The translations under genes were made by a program, and so were the position numbers. A stretch of DNA of 64,000 nt from Agrostemma githago (taxonomy: Eukaryota; Streptophyta; Magnoliopsida; Caryophyllales; Caryophyllaceae), in assembly GCA_958450325.1 (NCBI GenBank), contig OY288249.1, positions 68,698,166 to 68,762,165 on the forward strand, written 5' to 3'. The notes under the pieces were generated by a model, which saw only the letters and a list, made by a program, of their open reading frames with translations, was not told the origin of the DNA and did no database searches. Positions 25,393 to 38,585 of the stretch are shown here, in pieces. Numbering within the stretch: the stretch's first letter is position 1; every line of letters begins with the position of its first letter.

Positions 25393-26864
25393 CATGACCC
25401 GTGGACCCGGACCCGGACCCGGACCCTCTGCTTTGTAAATTATGGTTCTCCATCTCTTGTGAATATAAAGATTTTCAGATAAAGCATTATTTTTGGGGTA
25501 ACTCATAGGACGATAAACTGTTACGGAGTATTTTTTTTGGGAGATTGTCTTATCAAACAGTCTGTGTTATCCATCAAAGTACGTCACAAAAAGATTGTGT
25601 CTGTATAGCAGTCAGTTTTGTTTTGCATTATTTTAGTCAGCGTTCAAATTGCTTTGATATGGGATAGATAGATAGGTCCAGGAAGAACAGAATCTTTCTC
25701 TCTCTCGAATTTTCTTCTGTTTAGCTTTCCGCTGTATCCCTGTTTTTCTTGATGACTTGAGGACTGAGGTGATGTCCCAGTATATCCCGTTGACTACTAC
25801 AGTGCTATAATTCTGTGTTTTTGTGACTTTATTTTTCCATTCCATTGATACACTGGAGTATGAATTTTTTGTATACTTACGAGTTCCTTTTGCGTTATGA
25901 GACTTGGACACCAATCCGATCTCACAAGTCACAACACTGTATATGTAATAATCTTATTTTGGAGTATCAATGTATCATACAGCTGATCATCACAACAATG
26001 AAATTTTTTAAATTCTTGGGTGACTGAATTTTGTTGCACTACAAATGTCGAGCACTCGCTTAATCCGACTATAACTTAACAGGAACAGTGTAAGAGTTCA
26101 TATTAGTTACCTGTGAGCCCATTCCATACGCAATAAAGCCAATTTCGGACAAACATGATCTTATATACCTTAGTTACCTAAGGTGCTAGCACCATTGTAG
26201 GAGTTGCATAAGCTATTATTCCTATGCCGTAATTGCAATCCGTGCATCAATCTTACAAGACCTAGCAATGTGAATCTTTCATTCGGGTTTCCATCTGCGA
26301 TCTTGTTGCTCAAAGAATACTGGCAAAGCTACCGGCCATTTACAGCCAGGACAACTCCAGTTATTTACAGAATTACAGAGAAATAATGGACCAAAACAGG
26401 GTATCAAATGCAGATTTAGGATGAAATGCATCAATCAATTCAATATATAATATTCAAACAGCTTGCCAATAAAGGATATCTTATGGTACACATGACCGAC
26501 CATGCACTGGGATAATACAAATAAGAATCCGACCAATGTACAAAAACTTAACCCAATTACCCTCAAAAGCTCCCAACACCAGACGGGCTGCAAAGTGACC
26601 ATCTGCTACTTCACAATATAGGAAGCGCATATAGTCTTAACGACTCATTTTTTGCTTTATCCCATCCCATTGTATTCCAAAGCCATGAGAGTTTGGCTCA
26701 CTTGGAAATGGAAAACATTTGAATCAATATCCAAAACCGTAAAAGTATCATTTAAGAACCACTGAGAATATGCCTACAAAAAAATTTAGTTGCGACAGTG
26801 TAATAATAAAACCCATAATAATTATTTTAGATCTATTCGCCACTAAAATTGCCACAACGTATTT
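25393..26864. other. Convergent intergenic region between NOV and the ceramidase gene
   Basis: It holds the 3' UTRs of both convergent genes. Four tandem GGACCC hexamers occur at 25403-25426 in the NOV 3' UTR. One TACGGAGTA 9-mer lies at 25522-25530. No other gene or transposon is recognised. Confidence 0.6.
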
Positions 26865-27989
26865 TCACTGGGTCTTTGTTTTGTTGATCTTCACGTAAGG
26901 AAGAACCCCCATGAAGTGGCCAATGGTTGGCTCCCATCCCAATTGCTGAGCTCGACAAAACATCAAAAATGTATTTGCAAAATGAGAATTGAAACCCATG
27001 AAGATATGCCAGAGAGCATGACCCTGTGGGTTAAAGTACCAGCTTGAGAATTCCTTGCAAAATTCACGATCAGCAAACCAGCAAATGCTTCCAAGCACCA
27101 GAGTCGTCAAGTACAACTTTGCCAATCTCTTAGCATCATTGTTTTCAGTGTGGATATAATATTTGTACATCCGAGGAATGCAAAGAAGACACAGTACTGT
27201 GTAATGCACCTTGAAACCAACATCAAAACCAACCAAATGATGAGCAAGGCCAAATACTGCGCCATAGAAAAAGATGAAAGTTGGTATGGTGCTCTTGTAA
27301 TGCCAGTCTGGTGAGTAGAGAATGTAGAGATATAAGAGCATTTCCCACACCATAGGTGTTTCATCAGTGTGCTGGTGCCTGCCAAGTTCCAACAAACATG
27401 GATTTAAACACTCATAAATAGCAACAGGACTGACAAGCATCCACTTTGATACACCGAACATCTGATAATCATTGTGCAACGGCAAGCTGTAAAGCAGCAT
27501 ATTTATGCTACAACCCAAAAGGAACTGCAAAATCACAGCCAAGCACCTGTAGATAGGGGCTGGACTACTGAATGCACGCGAGCACACTACATACCCCGCC
27601 AACCCACACGGCAAAAGTATGTATCATGTGATAAGTCTTAAAAAATAAAACATAAGAACACCAAAAGGGAAGGGAAGGGAAGGGAAGAGTATTCTGACAC
27701 ACAAAATGATTAAATATATAGAAAGATATACTTACACCCGCTGCAGGGTAGCATGATACAGCATGTTACCAATAGCCAAAGCCATATTGGATATGTGAAG
27801 AAAACTGAATCTCTTCTCAAAACGTTGTCTCAAAGCAGTGATAAGACCAAATAGTGCCAAAATAATGCCCGGAACATTTGAGATGGTGTTGAAGAATTCG
27901 GCAATGTAAGACGAGTAGACGTAATTCTTCTCACAACACTCAATGGTAGAAGTCACAGGACCCCAAAAGCTCGGAGTACCGTCTTCCAT
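26865..27989 (-). CDS. ACER: Alkaline ceramidase (alkaline phytoceramidase family)
   Basis: Multi-pass membrane hydrolase that splits ceramides into a sphingoid base and a fatty acid in the ER/Golgi system. Coding exons on the minus strand are 27989-27736 and 27378-26865, joined at a phase-2 intron (GTAAGT donor), giving 255 aa, which is the usual length for plant ACERs. Family landmarks are present in order: ECCEKNY near residue 17, EFFNTISNVPG near 31, SNMALAIGNMLYHATLQ near 67 (His79), and WYFNPQGHALWHIFMG near 198 (His205 and His209). These three histidines correspond to the zinc ligands known from ACER3. Several hydrophobic segments fit the seven-helix fold. Sequence immediately upstream of exon 2 is open in the same frame but is intronic, because ACER homology begins exactly at the splice junction (HQHTDETPMVWEM). 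Convergent with NOV. Confidence 0.93.
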
Positions 27990-28500
27990 TATTCAAATTT
28001 CAGATTCACAAGATCTAAAATCTTTTACAGATCAATTTTGTCCGACCTGCAAATCAATCAAACTAAAAACCTCACATACGGGCCAAAAGCTTCATCCACC
28101 ATAATTTGCTCAACATAAACAGCAAGTTATCCAAATAAACTCGATTCGATGATACAAACTCATCTAAGATACGACTAAAAACACGCACAAATGAAGATTG
28201 TATGACATTATGCCGGAACAAAGCATGAATCTTACGCATATGACAAAATCAACATGCGAATTTCAAATTAGCAACAGAAAACTGCAATTCATATCCAAAT
28301 CAAACAAACATGAACTCGCAAAGACGAAGAATACAACAAAATACGCAATTCAAGCAAGAAGATATGATAAAATGAAAAAAGCGAGGGAGATCGAAAGAAA
28401 TACCTGATCGATGTAGAAATGGATCAAAGACGGAGGATTAAGCTGAGAGAAGACGCGGAGCAAGAAACATGGACACAGAAGTATGGAAAGTGGAAGGAAG
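27990..28500 (-). promoter_or_regulatory. 5' UTR with intron and promoter-proximal region of the ceramidase gene
   Basis: Reading the minus strand, a donor (CAG|GTATTTC at 28403) and an acceptor (GCAG|GTCGG at 28046) define a 5' UTR intron of 357 bp (28047-28403) upstream of the start codon at 27989. The upstream non-coding exon would begin somewhere in 28404-28500. The splice signals are good, but the transcription start is not determined. Confidence 0.55.
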
Positions 28501-28879
28501 AATCAATGGCGGTGGCCGGCGAAGGGAGGAGAAAGAGGGGAGGGGGGGAAATTTGGGGGAAAACGGAAAACCCTAATTACTCATAATAATCAGGATCTAG
28601 AATTACCGCCTATCCTATTATCATCATCATATATTCATATCATATGCAATGCACGACATTGGAATAATAACCGAATAAGAATCTCATCCTATTCTATTAC
28701 GGACTCCTTGTTGTATTATTATAATCTTATTACGATTACGGATTAATATGTTTTTCTTTTTTTCGAATAAAGTATGCAATTAGTTGCATTACATTTACAT
28801 ATTAAAATTTTGAAAAAAAAAAATTATTTAGGTAAAGGAAGAGGGTTAGGCCCATAACATTTGGATCCTAAAATTAAAG

Positions 28880-29140
28880 TGCATAGCTCACGGAATAAAT
28901 CTGGGCCATAGGACCTCCACGAGGTCATGATTAATTAGCTCGAACAAAGCAATCGGCGTGTCTTCAAACTCGAGAATAGTCAAGTGCTAACGTTGTTGTA
29001 CCCCCAGATTCGCAAGTCAGTCCTCGCATTTGTTGGTTTCCCTGTAGATATGCATCACTTTTACCATCCACGTGTTATCTTCAATCAAAGCTTTACAAAT
29101 ATTAACCATGTGAGAATTGACATTTTCAATATAAGACATA
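28880..29140 (-). pseudogene. LINE retrotransposon fragment, C-terminal RNase H domain
   Basis: The minus strand encodes a degenerate peptide with the pattern typical of plant L1-type LINE RNase H ends: SHMVNICKAL, then VMHIYRETNKCAD, then after a frame break FEDTPIALFEL. It is truncated at both sides and frame-broken. No 3' poly(A) or target duplication is identified. Confidence 0.65.
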
Positions 29141-29213
29141 TTGTCCAGGTATCAAATCTTAACCACTAGGCTGAGATATTTACAATATCACATGGTAATA
29201 TGATGGATATTAA

Positions 29214-29473
29214 GGGTTCGTTTGGTTCACCATGGGAATATGAAGTTACCGGGAACTTAAATTCACGTGAATTTGTATTTCATGGAAATTACAAAATATT
29301 GTTTGGTTGTCAGGTTGGAAATGACTTCATGCGGGAAGTTCTACACATCTGAAAACTTCCCCCATTATGGAGGAAGTGACAATTCTGGGAAGTGACAATT
29401 CCATTAAAATAGACAACCAAACAACTCCATGAAATGCACTTTCTGGTAATCAGATGAGCAACCAAACAAACCT
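29214..29473. mobile_element. MITE of a PIF/Harbinger-like family, copy 1
   Basis: Ends GGGTTCGTTTGGTT and AACCAAACAAACCT are imperfect inverted repeats, flanked by TAA on both sides (29211-29213 and 29474-29476). The inner sequence, with AATTCACGTGAATTT, is homologous to the inverted copy at 40709-40995. A 3-bp TAA duplication suggests PIF/Harbinger. Confidence 0.75.
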
Positions 29474-29482
29474 TAAATCATA

Positions 29483-29668
29483 CTCCCTCCATCCCAATGA
29501 ATTGTTTGCCTATTCCATATTGGGGCGTCTCAATGAATGGTTTGTCTTTCTATTTTAGGAATGTTTTTTATATGTAATTTGATATTGACTCCACGTGTCA
29601 CGTCCTAATTGGATCTCTTTCCCTTGGTGCCAAAACTAAAGGCAAACAATTCATTGAAACGGAGGGAG
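29483..29668. mobile_element. Stowaway-like MITE, 186 bp
   Basis: Left end CTCCCTCCATCCCAATGAAT mirrors the right end (ATTCATTGAAACGGAGGGAG). Inner GTTTGCC/GGCAAAC also pair. TA borders at 29481-29482 and 29669-29670. It lies 10 bp from the preceding MITE. Confidence 0.85.
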
Positions 29669-31524
29669 TATTACCATAGGTCAATGATGGATATTAAATC
29701 ACATGGTTATTTATTCAATCAATTTGAAAAATGTCAAAGATGGATATTAAATCATTTACATAGGTAAAGAATAAATAAGAGTTACTATTATTTACAAATA
29801 TTGCTCTAAATAAAGAAATTATCAAAATGAGATTCTTTTGAAAATAGTTATCGAAAATGGGTTCACGTTACCTTGAGAAAAATTTACTCATAATGAACTC
29901 GTAGGGGGTGTTTAATATGCTGAAACATACTTATCATTTAACTAAAGAGGCTTATCTTGCTCTATGTGTCTCCCTTCTAATCAATTCATATATATTTGAG
30001 CATGTTGATCCTCAACTAAACTCGAAGTTCACTGATTTATTTTAAATATGACATAGATGATTTACATCATTTAATTTTGATGATGTATAATACTATCTCA
30101 GTTTGATCACTTTATCGTATCAATATATATTATACATTGAAATGTATGATTTGATTATAAACATATTTACCATCTTTGTAGTACATCGAGCAATAGATTA
30201 ATCATGGATAGTAAAGGTAATGAGCGCTGAGATAATGAGATTATTACCAAAATTTCAATAATCACGCATGATGGAGTGTGAAGGTCATATTCAGACATCA
30301 ATTCATGTATATGTTATAAATAAAATAAAAATGACAAGCACTTTGTAAATACTTATGAAAAGTAATGAAATTTGAATGTCCTTGAACTCTTGAAGTGACA
30401 CGGATATTTGAATGATAATAGATTGTTGGAAATATAGGGGTGATATATAACTAGAGAATATATGTTGTTGTGTCGTGGTATGAAGGCCACTGAAGGCGAA
30501 ACGAAATCGCCCCGACTACGGTACAAATCGGAATGGGCGTCGTCCCCCAAGGTTACACAACACTCCTAAAAGGTTGTGCACTCAACCATTAGGAGTTGAA
30601 ACTCGATGTTATACTCAGAATTTGTCAAAGAGATTTGGATGATCGAGTATTGATAATGTGTCTCATACTCATTCTCTTATATCACTTTATATAAGACTAA
30701 CATGAGAAAAAAATCAAAAGGTATCCAAAATAAGTTATGATAGGAAATGAATTGTCATTACCATGAAGATAATGATATTCATAATCATCATGAAAATTGA
30801 TGTCAATATGTTATTTGATGAGAGATACCTTTACTATGCAACAATACTCAACATATTGTCTTTGCATTATTTTTAACAATCCCCCACTAATGCAAATGAC
30901 AAACCGAAAACAAAACTTCTGAGCATATGAAAAGGTTGACACTTAGACGTTAATATCTTTCGATTTGAATTAACGTATTAACTAGTGAAATGAGTCAACA
31001 ACTTACTTACAACAAGAGAATATCTTTCGATTTGAATTTCTTATTGAACTTCGGTTGAATTATCCTCACAACACATATCATACCTTAAGTTCCACACGAG
31101 TTCCGCAATACGATTCAACAAATTTATGGCCAAATGAACCCCTGTGATTTTGATGAGTGCTCTAGAAAAATAACACAATCTCTCATAGAAGGATGTCAAC
31201 CCTTCACACTCACTTAGGTGATTCTATTAAGGATATCTTCACATAAGTCACTCACGTATAAGCTATAGAATCATTAAGAGCTCTAAAGCTCAACCTCTCA
31301 ATACTACGGTGAATCCATCAAGTCTTCACAACAAGACCACCCAAACATAGGGATATAGATTCATTAAGAGAAATATCTCAACCTCTATCATTACAGTGCT
31401 CTCATCAAATCCGTCTCACAAGGACTGCCCAAATTGGGCTATAAGACCATTAAGAGCTATATGCTAAACCTTTCAAATATACCAAATTATATTTGATGAT
31501 TTCAACTCTATCAAATCTGTATAA

Positions 31525-34500
31525 TGTAAGAATATTTTATGATATAATAATATTACGGGATATGTAATACGAGTATATCTTTTCTATTATTATGTTAATA
31601 TTTTTTCCTCATAATTATGGTCTTATTGGAAATCGTGATCTTTAACAGATATGTTATCACAATAATATCGGACTAAATAAGAAGTTTTTTCATATTTACT
31701 CAACCTTGATGGAAGGTCGAGATTACCTTAATCTAAAACCCTAATAGGAACCGGTCCTCTCTCTGCCTATATAATGGAGTCTTCCCCATCAGAAACTCCA
31801 TGATGAATGAAAACGTGGTAAAACAACACTTATTACGATATAGGACAAGACGGAGAAACCATACCTATTAATTATGAAACCATACCTGTTATTATTATTT
31901 GAAGATGACTTATTATTTGAAGATGGCGTATTAGTATGACGTATTATTATTTGAAGATCATATGAAGACGTATTATTATTATTATTTGAAGTCGTCTTAT
32001 TATTTATGAAGTCGTCTTATTATTTATGAAGTCGTCTTATAGAGATCTAATAGCGTTCGTATTAGATTTCGACTTATTCCGTAATGAGGTATGTCTTAAT
32101 CTCGTCTTAATTAATCTTTTGTGACCTTCATGTTGTTCAAAGATTTATGAGAATTATGTTTTATTTATGTCATGTTAATAATATGCTAACATGTGGTATC
32201 AGAGCTTAGGTTATTGAACTCATGATTGTCCATTAATTAAGATTGTTATTACAGAATAATGACGTATTATACATTATAGTATAATAGTATGTGAAATTAC
32301 TTGTGTTCCGTTTTGCGACTGATTTTATGTAATCACCTTTTGTTACTACTCCATAATACTCTACACAAATAAATTACCTTCATATGCATACATGTATAGT
32401 ATGCAAAGCAATTGTAGATTACAAAATCACACAACTATGATGCTAAGTAATTGTTTGTAGTATGCATGTCAAATTGGTTTATGCTTTTCCTAGTCCCATT
32501 ATGTTATTCATGCAATTTGTTTAACTACCTCATCGATTTGTACTACTTGTATATATTATGTGTATATACGTAAATTAGGTTTAATTGTTGATGGTCTTTA
32601 CGGATTTGGTAATATTAAGTACAAGTGATTTTTCCATATTCGATCATGTAATGTTTGATGATGAGTAGTTGTCTCCTGAATTTCTTACCACGACAAATTC
32701 TTATTATTTATATGGAATTAATGAAAGTTTAACCTGAAATTGATATCATTATTGTCTTGATTATTCTGTTAAACTGATTTTGTCATGATTATATGATTTA
32801 CTATATGTATATTGATTGGTATATAGATTAAAGTTTTATTATGAAGTGAATTAAAATTCTATTATTTGAGAAGTAATTCCATGACAATTTGATTATGAAT
32901 TATGATATACTCCGTATGATTATGTTTTACTGAAACATGGTTTCACCGCATTGATTATGATAATTCGATATAATTCAATCGTTTGATAAAGAATAATGAT
33001 TTATTAAGTTATAATTTCATATTTCAGTTTTAGATAATGATAATATGAAATTCTTATGGTTAAATTTCACCACAGTGAATTTACAACTAAAGTTCAATTT
33101 TGACATTATATTGTCATTATATCGTTCACACATATAAAAATATATATCTACCCATAGGTAGATTATATTGACATGTGTAACATTCTATTCATTATATCGT
33201 TCACATATAAAATATATATTTAGCCGCAGGTAGATATATTACCATGTGTAACATTCTATTTATTTAAATATTTTAGTGACTACCCACAGGAGCACTATTA
33301 TTAAAGATGTGTTGTTTAGCATATGAAGCCTTATTATTTATGTTGATTTATTTTATCACAACTAAAATTTACCTAACCAAGTGCAATCTTATGATAACTC
33401 TGTTGTTGAGCTTAATGGAACGAACAAACTACTCTGAATGAAAAGAGTAATTAATTTAAGTTCATCTTGAAGTTGATGAAACTGGATACTTGTCTCCGCA
33501 AAGACAAGCCGATTGACTTAACTTCTGAAAGAATTTATGCTCAAATTAAATATCTATCCATGAAGGTTTGGAGAGATCTGACAGATTATTTAGTTTATTC
33601 TTGCGTTGGATAATACCAACATTAAGACTTAAAAATTCATTGTATGGACTGAAACAAGCATTGAAACAATGATCTTAAAGTTCGATAAAATCGTTACAGA
33701 TTTTAAAGAATATATCGTTGGATCTATGCATAAATCTCAAGATCAGTGGGAGTAAGTTCATATATTTGATTCTATATGATGATATTTTATTAACCAGAAA
33801 CGATCTTGGTTTATTACATAGAACCAAGACTTGTGTATTGAAATGGCTAAATAAAGAATATCCTTATGCATCTCTGGTTGGAAAACTTAATGTATGCTCA
33901 GGTAAGCCTAACATTATTGATGCTCACATACAGAAAATTAGATCACCCATAGGTGACTGGTTATTCTGATTCAGATTTTGGAGGATGTAAGTACATAAGG
34001 CATTGTACTCGCAGTTGTTTTATACCTCCACCATGGAAGCTGAATATGTGGCTTATTCCGAGGCTTTAATATAAGGAGCATGATTGCGTAATTACCGTGA
34101 TAATAATGAAATTGCAATCTTTTCTAGCTTCATGAATGATAGGATATCTAAGGGATCAAAACACATGAACCTTAAATATCTCACTGAAGCAAGATGTTAG
34201 ATTACAGAAATTTGTCATTACACAGATAGGAACAGATCTTATGGTTGCAGACATCTTTACAAAAGGACTGTCTCTGAAAATTTTTCAAGGACATTCTCTT
34301 CGTATGGGTCTTGAAGACCATCATTGATTACGAGTCTGTACCATTTTATATCCATGTTCTTATGTATGACATTTATTGAGATCTCTTTAACAATTCTATA
34401 CTTGCTATATAATATTATTTCTGTTTTCCAATGTGTACACATTTATTATTGGATGAATGATAACAGAAATATAGTGTCTTTAAGACATTATGTGGACCAT

Positions 34501-35388
34501 TACGTAGAACTCCACTTATGGCCTAACTGTTCATTTCGTTGATGTAGTGGTACATGGAAATAAACATGCTGCAAATTGACATGTGCACGCCATGACTCTC
34601 TTTAATGATTGAATTAGTCAAGGCACTTATGAACGTCGATATAAATGAAGTGTTTTAGCATAATATGCGCAACTTATATTCTCTAAGGAACATTACAGAT
34701 GTTCCAATCGACCAAGTGGGAGACTGTAAGAATATTTTATGATATAATAATATTACGGGATATGTAATATATCTTTTCTATTATTATGTTAATATTTTTT
34801 CCTCATAATTATGGTCTTATTGGAAATCGTGATCTTTAACAGATATGCTATCACAATAATATCGGACTAAATAAGGAGTTTTTCCATATTTACTCAACCT
34901 TGATGGAAGGTCGAGATTACCGTAATCTAAAACCCTAATAGGAACCGGTCCTCTCTCTGCCTATATAATGGAGTCTTCCCCATCAGAAACTCCATGATGA
35001 ATGAAAACGTGGTAAAACAACACTTATTACGATATAGGACAAGACGGAGAAACCATACCTATTAATTATGAAACCATACCTGTTATTATTATTTGAAGAT
35101 GACTTATTATTTGAAGATGGCGTATTAGTATGACGTATTATTATTTGAAGATCATATGAAGACGTATTATTATTATTATTATTTGAAGTCGTCTTATTAT
35201 TTATGAAGTCGTCTTATTATTTATGAAGTCGTCTTATAGAGATCTAATATCGTTCGTATTAGATTTCGACTTATTCCGTAATGAGGTATGTCTTAATCTC
35301 GTCTTAATTAATATTTTGTGACCTTCATGTTGTTCAAAGATTTATGGAAATTATGTTTTATTTATGTCATGTTAATAATATGCTAACA
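31525..35388 (+). mobile_element. Degraded Copia LTR retrotransposon nested in the outer element
   Basis: LTRs at 31525-32191 (667 bp) and 34725-35388 (664 bp) start TGTAAGAATA and end GCTAACA. The TATAA target duplication lies at 31520-31524 and 35389-35393. The primer-binding site TGGTATCAGAGC (32194) matches the initiator-Met tRNA type, and the polypurine tract AAGTGGGAGA lies just before the 3' LTR (34714-34723). About 2.5 kb of internal DNA keeps only fragments of gag and pol. Each LTR contains an A/T-rich tandem of GAAGTCGTCTTATTATTTAT. The two LTRs differ by only about ten changes, so insertion was relatively recent although the interior is defective. Confidence 0.93.
33400..34100 (+). 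pseudogene. Fragments of Copia gag and reverse transcriptase/RNase H
   Basis: A gag-like start (LNGTN, then YSE) lies near 33411-33440. A reverse-transcriptase piece SLYGLKQA lies near 33640, followed by ISGSKF and LYDDILL near 33735-33790. The usual YVDD active-site motif has lost its valine here. A short jump then leads to a YASLVGKL RNase H approach motif near 33865, and EYVAYSEA near 34040. Frames break several times and most of pol is missing, so no active enzyme is encoded. Confidence 0.75.
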
Positions 35389-35510
35389 TATAATACATGT
35401 GTGTAATTCACTACACATCATTTGCATAGCAATTGATCCCCCCACAATAAATATTAAACTCTCAATCACCATGCGTTACCCCGATAAGATTAAAAGAGCA
35501 AAATAATACG

Positions 35511-37038
35511 TGTTAGGAAATAAGTGCCTAGCAATTGTCTTTTGGGATCTCGAATTGGTTTCTTACCTGAATCTGTTTAATTAGGAAAGTTTCCTAATTA
35601 ATATCTGATTGATTAGAGTTTCCTAATCAATATCTGAGTATCTGAACTAGGATTTCCTATTGTATAGGGTTTCCTAATCTGTTTAGGGTTTCTGTTTAGG
35701 TTGAGAGTAGTATATAAACTCTCATACCTCTACCCTAGAAATTATGATATCAGTCTGAAATCTGTAACCTCTCCTCAAATTAATAAAACTATCCCCTCCT
35801 TCTGCCCGTGGACGTAGCTAACAGGTTGTTAGTGAACCACGTAAATCTGTCCGTCTCTCGATTTTACGTTCTTATTTGTTTGTCTTTCTCTTCCGTTATA
35901 ACAAACTGGTATCAGAGCTTTGGTTCTTCCGATCTGTGAGAAAGATGTCTGGGATGAGCGTTAAAATTGAGAGTTTTGATGGGAGGAATAGTTTTATTCT
36001 GTGGTAGATCAAGATGCGGGCGTTGTTAAAGCAACAGAGACGGTGGGCGCCATTCGTGAAGAAAGACGACACAGTCACCGCTGAGATGGCCGTTCTGGAT
36101 GAGAGTTCAGTCTGTCTGATGATATCATCACTGAAATCGGAGGAAGGTAGAAGTAGTGGTAGTACTGATAAACAGGTGGAGCAGCAAGTAACTCTTGATG
36201 AGAGTGAATCAAAGTCTGAAGATCAACCACTACAGTCTGAATCTGAATCTGAACCATCAAGTTCTTCATTACTAGTTCAGAAGCAACAGAGTTTGGTCCG
36301 TGAGCGGTCAATCAAGCTTCGGAACAAGTATGGCCGTGAAGATGAAAGGATGGGTATGTCTGATCTGGTTCCGCATAGCAAGTTCCAACGCAGTTTGGAC
36401 TTGCTAAATGGAAATATCTGATTGCCCTTTGTTGGGCAATATCTGAGGCAGGAGGGGGAGAGGAGTTTTATTTCTGGTACATCTGGCATTCGTTGGAGTG
36501 CATCTGGTACATCTGTCTGATTGAGGAGATTTCTGATACATCTGATCTGGCATTCTTTGGAGTGCATCTGGTATTCTGATCTGGCATTCGTTGGAGTGCA
36601 TCTGTCTGATCTGATTAAGAGACAATTCGAGTCAAGGTGGAGATTGTTAGGAAATAAGTGCCTAGCAATTGTCTTTTGGGATCTCGAATTGGTTTCTTAC
36701 CTGAATCTGTTTAATTAGGAAAGTTTCCTAATTAATATCTGATTGATTAGAGTTTCCTAATCAATATCTGAGTATCTGAACTAGGATTTCCTATTGTATA
36801 GGGTTTCCTAATCTGTTTAGGGTTTCTGTTTAGGTTGAGAGTAGTATATAAACTCTCATACCTCTACCCTAGAAATTATGATATCAGTCTGAAATCTGTA
36901 ACCTCTCCTCAAAGTTAATAAAACTATCCCCTCCTTCTGCCCATGGAGGTAGCTAACAGGTTGTTAGTGAACCACGTAAATCTGTATGTCTCTCGATTTT
37001 ACGTTCTTATTTGTTTGTCTTTCTCTTCCGTTATAACA
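35511..37038 (+). mobile_element. Small non-autonomous LTR retrotransposon (TRIM-like, 1.5 kb) nested in the outer element
   Basis: LTRs at 35511-35903 (393 bp) and 36645-37038 (394 bp) begin TGTTAGGAAATAAGTGCC and end TTATAACA, with only about six differences. The ATACG target duplication lies at 35506-35510 and 37039-37043. The primer-binding site TGGTATCAGAGC starts at 35907 and a purine-rich AAGGTGGAGAT precedes the 3' LTR. The interior is only 741 bp and holds a gag-like frame with no pol. It sits 112 bp from the Copia element; both are separate insertions into the outer element. Confidence 0.93.
35945..36421 (+). pseudogene. Short gag-like frame of the TRIM-like element, interrupted by one TAG
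   Basis: The frame from ATG at 35945 begins MSGMSVKIESFDG, reaches FILW, then has a TAG at 36005-36007, and stays open in the same frame to a stop at 36419-36421. Including the stop codon position this is 158 codons. The N-terminus resembles Copia gag starts (substrate-binding FDG...W). The C-terminal half is acidic and serine-rich (ESESEP), with no zinc knuckle. Confidence 0.7.
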
Positions 37039-37043
37039 ATACG

Positions 37044-38585
37044 CATACATAATACATAAAATTATAACAGTCTTCTCAATAGACTTACAATAAAATTATT
37101 ATAAAGATGGAAGCTTACTCATGATCATTGTGCATCTCATCACCTTGTGATCCAACATCTTTATAAATATTCAACATGTTGCAATTTTCAATATTGCACC
37201 ATATATACATCATTATTCTTATATTAGAGAACAACGATCTCGATGATTGTTTCACTTGTATTTTCTTTTTGCAAATCAACAAATTAAAATATATATCTTT
37301 TACTCACATAAAATCAATCATAATAATCTCATATAGTGTGGTGTAAGCCGAATGTACAACATAAATAAATGAACCTTACGCAACCATTATTTATTGACTT
37401 AGTCAATAAATTAAAACTCTTACATTTGGTTCAATTATTCATGTATAAAACATGTTATCGATCATCACTTTTCCCCACAATTAGAGATATACATACTCTT
37501 CACAAATGATAAGATATCAACTCTAAAATTGATGCATGAATAATTTTATCAAATAAGTTGAATGACTTCCCCCACATGTTGTCACACTACGAAATATTAG
37601 TGACAAACATAATCGTTCAAACAAAATATACAAATCATTCATTCATTAATCATCTCAACTTTTAGATATCAAATAATTGTGCCTAACAATTTATCTATTT
37701 CATAATCTATTCTTAAAGTAATTTATCAAATAATTCATCCAATTATTTAATAAGCGGGTTAATTCGTAGGACAGTGGACATAACTCCTTCATTAAGTGCA
37801 CAGAATAAATTTATAACGACTATATAATAAATCCAAATATTGCTCTCATTACTCATAAGAGCATATAATCTCCACATGGTCATCTTCCAAGACAACATAA
37901 TTTGCACAAAAATCATTAATAATTAATTATTACTCCACTAATAATCCCATTAATTATTTTGATCGCAGACATATAATATTCTCCATAAACACAGAAAAAC
38001 ATTCACCTTTTAGTTGTATACTAATACAAACATGTGTGCAAATTCATCATTCATCATGAAATATTGAGACTAACACATTCAACATATGTTCAGAAACAAC
38101 ATAACATCATACTCTTATCAGATAATTTATCTTCCAATCAATGACGATAAATGATACTCATCTACCAAACGTAATTATTTTATCATCATGAATTACAAGA
38201 AGATAAGAACTAAACTCATAGATACCATACCTCATTCTCAAGGATGAAGATTTATAATAAAATAAGATAATACCATTCACTTATAAATCTTCAAAAACTT
38301 TCAGCATACTACCACGACATTGTGTCCCGTTTTCTTAAAGGTAAATGACAGAATCAGCTCACGACTTCAGCTAAAGAGTTGTAGCCCTTCTTCTTAGCTT
38401 TCCAACGCCATATTACACGTCCCAATCGGAGGTCTAGAGACGGAGTTATTGCTATAATACCGAACTGCTGTCTCACCCTCAACGAGATGAATCTTACCAA
38501 CGAAACAAGATAGCCAATTGAAACAATTCCAATGACAAGTGAAGAACACAACCACAATAATAGTGACATGATTTTGTTTTTCAAT
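37044..38585. other. Internal non-coding part of the outer LTR element
   Basis: AT-rich, with no recognisable gag, protease, integrase or reverse transcriptase on either strand. It continues the element interior from 30879-31519 and 35394-35505 once the nested insertions are removed. Confidence 0.6.

Noticed and set aside
27379..27614. In-frame N-terminal extension of the second ceramidase exon
   Set aside because: The frame is open, but ceramidase family similarity starts exactly at the acceptor before HQHTDETPM, and exon 1 joins there in phase. It is intron.
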